Below are positions 57,382 through 64,000 of a DNA stretch of 64,000 bases, in pieces (the first letter of the stretch is position 1; every line of letters starts with the position of its first letter). This stretch comes from Streptomyces sp. 840.1 (GTDB taxonomy: Bacteria; Actinomycetota; Actinomycetes; Streptomycetales; Streptomycetaceae). The stretch covers positions 439,001-503,000 of the forward strand of contig NZ_RJUU01000001.1 of the NCBI RefSeq assembly GCF_003751445.1, in the 5' to 3' direction. A program made the translations under genes and the position numbers. The notes beneath the pieces were generated by a model. It had not been told where the DNA came from. It was given only the letters and a program-made list of their open reading frames with translations, and made no database searches.

Positions 57382-58665
57382 TTACGACACCGGCAGCCCC
57401 GGCGCCGGGTAGCCGTCCATCAGGTCCTTCACCTCGGCGCGGACCTTGGCGATCGCCGGTTCGTCTCCGGTGCGGGACGCTGTGACGGCGCGGTCGATCC
57501 AGCCCGCGACCGTGGCCATCTCCGAAGCGGGGATTCCTCGTGACGTGAGGGCCGGGGTGCCGATCCGGATGCCCGAGGGGTCGAAGGGCTTGCGGGGGTC
57601 GTACGGGACGGCGTTGTAGTTCACGACGATGCCCGCGCGGTCCAGGGCCTTGGCCGCCGCCTTGCCGGGGACGTCCTTGGTGGTGAGGTCGATGAGCAGC
57701 AGGTGGTTGTCCGTGCCGCCGGAGACGAGGTCGAAGCCGCGGGCGGCCAGTTGCTCACCGAGGGCGCGGGCGTTGGCCACCACCTCGTGGGCGTAGGTCC
57801 GGAACTCCGGCGTGGCCGCTTCCCGCAGGGCGACGCCGATGGCTGCCGTGGTCTGGTTGTGCGGGCCGCCCTGGAGGCCCGGGAAGACGGCGCGGTCGAC
57901 GGCGCGGGCGTGTTCGGCGCGGCTGAGCAGCATCGCGCCGCGCGGGCCGCGCAGGGTCTTGTGGGTGGTCGTCGAGACGACGTCCACGTGCGGGGCGGGC
58001 GAGGGGTGGGCGCCGCCCGCGATCAGACCGGCGATATGGGCGATGTCCGCCACCAGGACGGCGCCCACCTCGCGGGCGATGGAGGCGAACCCGGCGAAGT
58101 CGATCTCGCGGGGGACGGCCGTGCCGCCACAGAAGATCACCTTGGGGCGCTCCGCGAGCGCCAGGTCGCGGACCTCGTCCAGGTCGACGCGGCCGGTGTC
58201 GCGCCGCACTCCGTACTGGACGCCGTTGAACCAGGTGCCGGTGGCGGAGACGCCCCAGCCGTGGGTGAGGTGGCCGCCCATGGGGAGCGCCATGCCGAGC
58301 ACCGTGTCGCCGGGCTTGAGGAAGGCCAGGTACACGGCGAGGTTGGCCGGTGAGCCCGAGTACGGCTGCACGTTGGCGTGGTCCATGTCGAAGAGCGCCT
58401 TGGCCCGGTCGGCGGTGAGCGTCTCGACCTGGTCGATGATCTGCTGGCCCTCGTAGTACCGCTTGCCGGGGTAGCCCTCGGAGTACTTGTTCTGGAGCAC
58501 GGTCCCCGAGGCTTCGAGCACGGCGGCCGATACGTAGTTCTCACTGGGGATCAGGCGGAGGGTGTCGGCCTGGAGCTGCTCCTCGGCGGCGACCAGGGCG
58601 GCGAGTTCCGGATCCGCCGCCGCCAGTGCGGGGTGGCGGGGGTTCGAGGGTACGGATGCGGTCAC
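57382..58665 (-). CDS. glyA: Serine hydroxymethyltransferase
   Basis: The GTG at 58665 has GGGAGG at good spacing and gives 427 residues. Motifs: LIPSENYVS, LQNKYSEGYPGKRYYEGQQ, the PLP-lysine STTTHKTLRGPRGA and HNQTTAAIGVALREA. It interconverts serine and glycine with tetrahydrofolate and is the main one-carbon source. The tyrosines lost in the paralogue at 11721 are present here. A ZTP riboswitch in its leader links it to folate status. Confidence 0.96.
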   Translation of the reverse strand: MTASVPSNPRHPALAAADPELAALVAAEEQLQADTLRLIPSENYVSAAVLEASGTVLQNKYSEGYPGKRYYEGQQIIDQVETLTADRAKALFDMDHANVQPYSGSPANLAVYLAFLKPGDTVLGMALPMGGHLTHGWGVSATGTWFNGVQYGVRRDTGRVDLDEVRDLALAERPKVIFCGGTAVPREIDFAGFASIAREVGAVLVADIAHIAGLIAGGAHPSPAPHVDVVSTTTHKTLRGPRGAMLLSRAEHARAVDRAVFPGLQGGPHNQTTAAIGVALREAATPEFRTYAHEVVANARALGEQLAARGFDLVSGGTDNHLLLIDLTTKDVPGKAAAKALDRAGIVVNYNAVPYDPRKPFDPSGIRIGTPALTSRGIPASEMATVAGWIDRAVTASRTGDEPAIAKVRAEVKDLMDGYPAPGLPVS

Positions 58666-58699
58666 GGGATCCTCCCGGGTCGGCCGCGTACTGCGGCGT

Positions 58700-58832
58700 G
58701 GACCCGGATGCCCAGGCGGACGGCTCTCCGGCGATGACACCCCGGGCAGGCCCGGGGGGTGCCGCTCCCCCGTGGTCGATTCCACTGAGCACCCCGGTGA
58801 GGGGTACGCGCCAGTCGCGGCGACTCGTACCT
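58700..58832 (-). promoter_or_regulatory. ZTP (pfl) riboswitch upstream of glyA
   Basis: On the minus strand the leader has CGCGACTGGCG near its 5' side, then CCACGGGGGAGCG and CCGCCTGGGCA near the 3' side, the conserved blocks of the pfl motif that binds ZTP/AICAR-type ribotides. The last block lies about 40 bp before the GTG. glyA is a usual target of this class in actinobacteria. The boundaries are approximate. Confidence 0.75.
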
Positions 58833-59219
58833 TACCGGGCGCCGACGCCTGTCGTCTGGATCGGGCTGAGCTCACGGGGCCCGATACACGCGGCGACACC
58901 GGGCGGGATTTGTTGGTCTCCGGCCATTCGGTGCGAACCGCCCCCAGGCGGCGCCGCAAGGCGATCTCGGGGCGGCGGGCACGCGTGCGCCTGTCCCTTC
59001 CGCGCACCGTTCTCCCCTCACTCCGCCCGCCCGTCCGCCGCATGTGACCCGCACGGTCACCCGTACGGGTTGTCCATGACTATGGCATATGCCAACTCGC
59101 GGGATGCGGGCGAGAATTCGACAAACGGTCGCACTCGGCCGCCGTGGGCCCGGGTATCGAGCGCCTGTACGGAAAGGATGTCTGTGGAAGTCGGTACTCG
59201 GCTGTCCGGAGGGGGACGC

Positions 59220-61454
59220 ATGCGGGGGTACGAGCACAGCAGCAACGATCTGAGCGGTACGGTGCACGGCTTCGTGGTGCAGGCGGGGAGCGTGCAGGGC
59301 GGCATCCATGTGGCCGGAACCGGGCCGCGGGAAAAGGTGCCGCCGCCCTGGCAGTTACCGCCCTCCGTCCGGATCACCGACCGCACCGACGAACTCCGCG
59401 CCCTGGAGGCGCACCGGTGCAGGGCTGCGGAGGACGGGCATTCCACGTTGGCGGCGGTGAGCGGGCTGGGCGGGGTGGGGAAGACCGCGGTCGCGGTCGC
59501 CTGGCTGCACACCCTGCGCCCGCACTTTCCCGGCGGTCAGCTGTACGCCGATCTGGGCGCGCAGGCACCGGGCGGACCCGTCGACCCCGGCGAGGTGGTG
59601 GGACGGTTTCTGCGGGCTCTGGGTGTCCCCACGGGCCAGGTGCCGTCGACGGTGGGCGAACGGGTCGCGCTCTACAGGTCATTGACCGCCGAACGACAGC
59701 TCGTAGTGCTGCTGGACGACGCCGCGACCGCTGCCCAGGTGCGGCCTCTGCTACCTGCGGGGCGGTGTGTGACGGCCGTGACGAGCCGCCGGCGAATGCC
59801 GGGGCTGAGCCTCGACGGGGGTCATGTGATCCATCTGGAGCCCCTCTCCACCGAGGCAGCGGTAGAACTCCTCGACGCGACCCTCGCCGACGGCCGCGTC
59901 GCCGCCCAGCCCGAGGAGGCGCGAGCCCTCGTCCTGCTGTGCGCGGGTTTGCCGCTCGCGGTGCGCATCGCCGGGGCTCGGCTGGCGGCCCGTCCCCGAC
60001 AGGGCATCACCACGATGGTCCGCGCCCTGTCCGAGGAGCACGAACGGCTGAAGGCCCTGGCGATAGAGGGCGACCACGACGTGCGGGCGGCGCTGGACCT
60101 CTCCTACCAGGGCCTCCCGCCCACGGCTGCCCGCCTCTACCGGCTACTGGGGCTCCATCCGGGCCCGGAGTACGGCGCTCCGGTGGCCCGAGCGCTGCTG
60201 GGTGGGGATGCCGTCGAAGCCCTCGACGCGTTGCACGACGCGAATCTGATCGTCGATATCGCCGGGGTATCGGGCGGTGAGCGCTACCGGTTCCACGATC
60301 TGGTGCGACTGCACGCCGCCGCATGGGCCCTGCAGGAGGAGAGCGGCGACGAGCGGGCCGCCGCCCTGCTCCGTATCGGTCACCACTACCTCGCCAACGC
60401 CGGCCGGGCCGAGCAGATCATCGAGCCCGGACGCGCCTCCTTGGAAAGGGACTTCGAGCCGGAATCCGTCGTGGAGGAGGATCTCGCCCCCCTGGCTGGG
60501 CAGACGGCGGCGGAGGCCGCGCTGGACTGGCTGGAGCGGGAACTGCCCAGTCTGATGGCAGTGGTCCGCCTGGCGCGCCCGGCCGGCGCCCCGGAGCTCG
60601 CCTGGGGGCTCACCGACGCGTTGTGGCCGCTGTTTCCGCGTCGCAAGCTCTACAGGGAGTGGCGCGAGGCCCATGAGGAGGGGCTGCTGGCCGCAGAGGA
60701 GGCGGGGAACGAGGAGGCCGCCTGCCGGATGCTGACCTCCGGGGCCCTGGGAAGGCTCGCGACGGGCGACCACGCCGAGGGGCTGGCGATGTTCGAGCGG
60801 GCCGCCGCCTCCTTCCGGGCGCGCGGCGACGCCCTCGGCCATGCCCGGACGCTGAACTACCGGGGGCTGGCCCATCAGCGGCTCGGGCAACCGGACCGCG
60901 CGGCTGAACTCTTCGCCCGAGCGGCGGCCGAACTCCCCGCCTGCGGGGACCTCCGGGCCGGCGCGCTGGCCCGGTTCAATCTGGCCGATGTCGCCCTGGG
61001 CCAGGGGCGGTACGGGGATGCCGTCGTCAACGCCGAGGCCGCCCGGCTCACCCTGGAGGCGGCCGGCGACACGTACAACGCCGCTCGGGCCGCCGGCCTC
61101 GCCGGGCGGGCCTGCGTAGGTCTGGGCAGGCTCGACGAGGCGGAGTCGGAGCTGTCGGCGGCGCTGTCCGCGCTGCAGACCGAGCGGGCCGGGTTCGAGG
61201 CTGCCCACGTGCTCGGAGGCCTGGCCCGGCTCTCCGAGCGGCGCGGGCAGCCGTTGCAAGCCCGGCAGTACTACCGCAAGGCGCTGTTCCTGTACTCCTC
61301 AGCCGGCCGGTCGCAGTCGGCGGAGGCGGCCGAAGCACTGGCACGGCTCAGTGCGCTGGAGCCGCCGGAAGCGAGGCCCGGGGATCCGGGCCCCGAGGCT
61401 CCGGAGCCGGATGTGTCCGACGATATCCAGGACGGCGATGCCGCCGGCCGATAG
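59220..61454 (+). CDS. NB-ARC ATPase with C-terminal TPR repeats
   Basis: The ATG at 59220 follows GGAGGGGG and gives 744 residues. A short N-terminal segment (NDLSGTVHGFVVQAGSVQGGIHV) common to many Streptomyces signalling proteins is followed by an NB-ARC ATPase (P-loop GLGGVGKTA at 81-89; Walker B LVVLLDDA near 161-168; GLPLAVRIAGARLA) and about six TPRs (from about 490). It lacks the SARP DNA-binding domain of AfsR; a separate SARP gene lies nearby. It is a probable STAND switch for development, metabolism or defence (inference). Confidence 0.9.
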   Translation: MRGYEHSSNDLSGTVHGFVVQAGSVQGGIHVAGTGPREKVPPPWQLPPSVRITDRTDELRALEAHRCRAAEDGHSTLAAVSGLGGVGKTAVAVAWLHTLRPHFPGGQLYADLGAQAPGGPVDPGEVVGRFLRALGVPTGQVPSTVGERVALYRSLTAERQLVVLLDDAATAAQVRPLLPAGRCVTAVTSRRRMPGLSLDGGHVIHLEPLSTEAAVELLDATLADGRVAAQPEEARALVLLCAGLPLAVRIAGARLAARPRQGITTMVRALSEEHERLKALAIEGDHDVRAALDLSYQGLPPTAARLYRLLGLHPGPEYGAPVARALLGGDAVEALDALHDANLIVDIAGVSGGERYRFHDLVRLHAAAWALQEESGDERAAALLRIGHHYLANAGRAEQIIEPGRASLERDFEPESVVEEDLAPLAGQTAAEAALDWLERELPSLMAVVRLARPAGAPELAWGLTDALWPLFPRRKLYREWREAHEEGLLAAEEAGNEEAACRMLTSGALGRLATGDHAEGLAMFERAAASFRARGDALGHARTLNYRGLAHQRLGQPDRAAELFARAAAELPACGDLRAGALARFNLADVALGQGRYGDAVVNAEAARLTLEAAGDTYNAARAAGLAGRACVGLGRLDEAESELSAALSALQTERAGFEAAHVLGGLARLSERRGQPLQARQYYRKALFLYSSAGRSQSAEAAEALARLSALEPPEARPGDPGPEAPEPDVSDDIQDGDAAGR

Positions 61455-61918
61455 CCGCGAACGGTCCTGACGACCCGTACGACCGCCGGGTCGAACTCGT
61501 CCGGGTCCCGGCCGGCCACCAGCCAGACGTGCGCGACCGAGGCCCAGACCGCCCAGGACTGCACCGGCCACCACGGCTCACGGACCAGCAGCCGTGGCCG
61601 GCCGCCGAACCGCAGCCAGCAGCAGGGGCCCCGGTACGCGGCCACCACCAGGGCGCCGGGGTGACAGTCGGCGAGGCCGGCCGTGTACCGGGCGGGGTCC
61701 TCGTGCGGCGGACGCCCTGCCGAGAGCAGTGCGACAGAAGGGAGTTCCGCCACCAGGACATCAGCCAGCAGCGGCATCGGAGGCGGTGCGGAGAGCCGGA
61801 CGCGCAGATGCTCATCGACGTCCCGCAGCGCTCGGTCCGGGCACAGCAGAGCCGCTTCGGTGTGGCGGACTCCTCGCTGCGGGACGTCCTCGGTGAGCTG
61901 TACGGTCATCGCGCTCAT
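61271..61918 (-). CDS. Hypothetical protein, 215 aa, antisense-overlapping the NB-ARC gene
   Basis: The ATG at 61918 overlaps the stop of the GT-B-like gene (TGATG). The first 155 residues (DRALRDVDEHLRVRLSAPPPMPLL; WWPVQSWAVWASVAHVWLV) look like a compact real protein; the last 60, Ser/Gly-rich, lie antisense to the NB-ARC 3' end (184 bp overlap) and may be a fortuitous extension. The family is not recognised. It is coupled to the transferase gene. Confidence 0.6.
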   Translation of the reverse strand: MSAMTVQLTEDVPQRGVRHTEAALLCPDRALRDVDEHLRVRLSAPPPMPLLADVLVAELPSVALLSAGRPPHEDPARYTAGLADCHPGALVVAAYRGPCCWLRFGGRPRLLVREPWWPVQSWAVWASVAHVWLVAGRDPDEFDPAVVRVVRTVRGYRPAASPSWISSDTSGSGASGPGSPGLASGGSSALSRASASAASADCDRPAEEYRNSALR

Positions 61919-63165
61919 CAGGCCGGTCCCCGGTCGTCGTGCCGCACCGTCACCGGCAGCGGGGCGTGGTCCGTACGCGGCCGGACGCCAGGGGCGCGCA
62001 GCCGGAGCTTGCGGTAGATCAGAGCCCGCATCCTGACGGCGAACCGCCCCGGCTCCGAGGTGATCCGAGCCGCCACCTGTTTGTATCGTTCGGCGCGATG
62101 GGCCGATGCGGCGCGGGCGAGCTGACGGTCCAGGGGACGGCCGATCTGCAGTCTCGGTGCGAAGGAGGCGAGTTCGGCGGCGGGCGAGGCGGGGTCCAGG
62201 TCGCCTGCCGGGTCGCTGCCCATGAAGACGGGGACTCCGGTCATCGCTCCGTAGAGAGTGATGGAGCCGTGGTCCCCGACGATGTAGTCGGCGGCGACCA
62301 GCGCGCCGACCCAGTCGGCGTACTGGCTGATCACCAACAGCCCGGCGCGTCCGAGCGCCGCGAGCCAGCTGCGGATCTGCCACACGCCGTGAGCGTTCCA
62401 GACATGCGGGTGGAGCAGGAGCGCGACGCGGAATCCCTCCCGGGGCAGCTCCCCGACCAGCCGTTCCAGCAGCTCCCACTGCTGGCCGAGGAGGGAACCC
62501 GGCCCCCAGGTGGAGCAGGCCATGACCAGTTGCTGTCGCGGCCCGACCCCCAGGGAGTCGCGGTAGAGGGCCCGTTGCGGCAGGCTCACGGTGATCCGGT
62601 CGAAGCAGGGGTCGCCGACCACCTCGGCTGCGGGCAGTGCCTCGGGGCATTCGCGTCCGAGGCGGGTCATGTCCTCGTGGTGGGCGAGCACGATCGATTC
62701 GGGCACCAGACGGCCGTCCTGGATCAGCCACTGCCGGTTGAGTCCGTAGATCCCGCGTCCGGCGACCCGGCGGCCGCGTTGCCCGGCGGGGACCAGCTTG
62801 TTGTGCCCGGCGCCGTGCGGGAGCACGATCACCGGGGCGTGTAACTCCCCCAGCCCGCCGTTGGCGGCCGCCAGTGCCAGGTCGAAGGGCATCTGGACCG
62901 CCTGGTGCCAGGGCAGTACCAGTCCCCCCAGCTGGTCCAGGAAGTGGTCCACCCCGTGGCTGAACACGTCGGGCGCCTGGGTGAAGAACACCTGCAGCCG
63001 CGCGTCACCCTCCAGCAGCCGTACGGCTTCGAGCAGCCGCTGCCCCGCTGTGACGGTGTGCACCACAGCCAGGATCTTTCTGCGCGTCCGCCGGGTGGCC
63101 CAGCGTTCGACGTCCAGGCGTACCGGTACGAGCGGCCGGTGCGCGTCCGACATGGTCAAGCTCAT
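61918..63165 (-). CDS. GT-B-fold transferase, CDP-glycerol glycerophosphotransferase-like
   Basis: The 415-residue protein starts at the ATG of 63165 (GGGGA upstream). The C-terminal half has the GT-B donor-site pattern (VALLLHPHVWNAHGVWQIRSWL; QYADWVGALVAADYIVGDHGSITLYGAMTGVPVFM) seen in CDP-glycerol and polysaccharide transferases. The N-terminal half has Rossmann-like ILAVVHTVTAGQRLLEAV and PHGAGHNKL. Donor and acceptor are unknown. It reads divergently from the SARP gene. Confidence 0.75.
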   Translation of the reverse strand: MSLTMSDAHRPLVPVRLDVERWATRRTRRKILAVVHTVTAGQRLLEAVRLLEGDARLQVFFTQAPDVFSHGVDHFLDQLGGLVLPWHQAVQMPFDLALAAANGGLGELHAPVIVLPHGAGHNKLVPAGQRGRRVAGRGIYGLNRQWLIQDGRLVPESIVLAHHEDMTRLGRECPEALPAAEVVGDPCFDRITVSLPQRALYRDSLGVGPRQQLVMACSTWGPGSLLGQQWELLERLVGELPREGFRVALLLHPHVWNAHGVWQIRSWLAALGRAGLLVISQYADWVGALVAADYIVGDHGSITLYGAMTGVPVFMGSDPAGDLDPASPAAELASFAPRLQIGRPLDRQLARAASAHRAERYKQVAARITSEPGRFAVRMRALIYRKLRLRAPGVRPRTDHAPLPVTVRHDDRGPA

Positions 63166-63362
63166 CTGATCAGTCCCCGTTTCCGTCGCCGCGGGCCAGT
63201 CGGCCTGCGGAGGCCGCGGCTGGTGGCGGCCCGGCACGCTTCTGCCCATGGGCGTGGACGGAGGGCTTGCAGGAATCCTGCGTTCCAGCTGTACGAAGAA
63301 GTGCGCTGCGCTATGCGCCCCGGCCGCGCCCCCATGCGCTCTAGTCCGGGTCGGTGGCTCAG

Positions 63363-63380
63363 GGAACAGTGGACTGTTCC
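63363..63380. promoter_or_regulatory. Palindrome GGAACAGT-GG-ACTGTTCC
   Basis: Perfect 8-bp arms with a 2-bp centre lie 60 bp before the SARP start and 198 bp before the transferase start. A likely operator of an unknown regulator; it does not match the actinobacterial LexA box. Confidence 0.55.
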
Positions 63381-63440
63381 GCACAGACGTGCGGGCGCTG
63401 CCGACGGCGGCAGGAAGTGACGCACCCATCGGGGGGCGAT

Positions 63441-64000
63441 ATGGACCTTCTTGCTCTGGGACCTCTGGAACTATGGCACGGAGACCAGCAGCACATGCTC
63501 GGTTCGGTGAAACACCGCTGTGTGCTCGCGGTTCTGGTACACGCGCGTGGGGAGCCCGTCGCCGTGGACACGTTGATGGAACGGGTCTGGGGCGACGAAC
63601 CTCCGCCCAAGGGCCCCGCCACGCTCCAGACCTACCTCTCCAAACTGCGCAGACATCTGGGCGACGCAGTGGGTCCGCTCGTGCAGGTGGACCATGTGGC
63701 GCCCCGGCTGTACCGACTCCGCATGAACGACCTGAACGACCTGGACCTGATCCGCTTCCAGCGGTTTCGCGCCGAGGCCGCGGTGGCGGCGGAGCAGGGC
63801 CGGACGGACTGGGCGATCGGGCTGCTGCGCACCGCCGAGAGCATGTGGCGGGGCGAGCCGCTGACGGAGAGCTCCGGCGAGTGGGCTGCGTCGGTACGCA
63901 CCCGCCTGATGGAGGACCACCGCCATGTCCGGGAGGAACGCATCCGGCTGGAGCTGGAGCTCGGCCGCCATGCCGATCTCATCGGTGAGCTGCGCGAGCT
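63441..64000 (+). CDS. SARP/AfsR-family regulator, 5' part (runs off the window)
   Basis: From the ATG at 63441 the frame stays open to the end, 186 residues. It has the OmpR-like winged helix of SARPs (LLALGPLELWHGDQQHMLGS; LMERVWGDEPPPKGPATLQTYLSKLRRHLG; LYRLRMNDLNDLDLIRF) and the start of the bacterial transcriptional activation domain (ESMWRGEPLTESSGEWA). SARPs activate antibiotic clusters or pleiotropic genes. Whether an NB-ARC/TPR part follows is not visible. Confidence 0.93.
   Translation, partial: MDLLALGPLELWHGDQQHMLGSVKHRCVLAVLVHARGEPVAVDTLMERVWGDEPPPKGPATLQTYLSKLRRHLGDAVGPLVQVDHVAPRLYRLRMNDLNDLDLIRFQRFRAEAAVAAEQGRTDWAIGLLRTAESMWRGEPLTESSGEWAASVRTRLMEDHRHVREERIRLELELGRHADLIGELRE

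Noticed and set aside
63363..63380. LexA (SOS) box
   Set aside because: The arms GAAC/GTTC are 8 bases apart, not 4 as in the actinobacterial LexA consensus.

Overview
The window is from a Streptomyces-type actinomycete chromosome. The evidence is roughly 70 percent G+C with strong G/C third-position bias, frequent GTG and TTG starts, actinobacterial forms of the core genes (Rho with a long charged and Gln/Gly-rich insert, a DUF2550 protein after the ATP synthase operon), XRE/DUF5753-DUF397 and RsbW-like ATPase regulators, and a SARP regulator. The gene order 1-27,650 matches, from memory, the atp-to-lysA segment of Streptomyces coelicolor.

Layout. (1) 1-2,064: 3' part of a GH18 chitinase, a bidirectional terminator and a DUF2550 membrane protein. 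(2) 2,199-9,959, minus: the F1Fo ATP synthase operon atpI-B-E-F-H-A-G-D-C. (3) 10,220-27,647, minus: core genes read from the right as response regulator, ArgRS-like protein, lysA, hom, thrC, thrB, rho, LCP enzyme, rpmE, prfA, prmC, Sua5/TsaC, phosphatase-like protein, glyA paralogue and WecA/TagO-like transferase. These serve Lys/Thr synthesis, termination, release-factor methylation, tRNA t6A and envelope polymer synthesis. (4) A tRNA-Arg(CCG) at 27,866 with a strong terminator marks the change from conserved to accessory DNA.

Accessory part. 28,114-29,484 is a secreted GH5/CBM2 cellulase under a perfect CebR box. 30,371-38,290 is the most interesting region: two divergent operons encoding an aminoacyl-tRNA-synthetase-like amino acid:carrier-protein ligase, its carrier protein, an Sfp-type phosphopantetheinyl transferase, a PhyH-type Fe(II)/2-oxoglutarate oxygenase, a glycosyltransferase-like/condensation-domain fusion and an MFS exporter. 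The shared intergenic region carries two sites resembling the DasR (GlcNAc-responsive GntR/HutC) operator. I propose this is a small NRPS-independent biosynthetic cluster that loads, hydroxylates, condenses and exports an amino-acid-derived product. 38,640-44,919 is a polymorphic-toxin locus (RHS toxin with a papain-like tip, immunity protein, frameshifted partner, SseB-like protein) with visibly lower G+C at the toxin end. 44,400-50,230 is rearranged DNA: a duplicated SseB-like gene, an Ntn amidohydrolase, a urea transporter and several broken genes.

50,238-57,287 holds small regulatory and enzyme genes: F420/PPOX-type oxidoreductase, two VOC proteins, a TetR-methyltransferase pair with a palindromic operator, a PIN toxin-antitoxin pair overlapping an RsbW-like ATPase, and an XRE/DUF397 pair. 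57,382-58,665 is the main glyA under a ZTP (pfl) riboswitch. 59,220-64,000 holds an NB-ARC/TPR ATPase, a GT-B-like transferase and a SARP regulator cut by the window end.

All family assignments come from reading motifs in the translated sequence; no searches were run.
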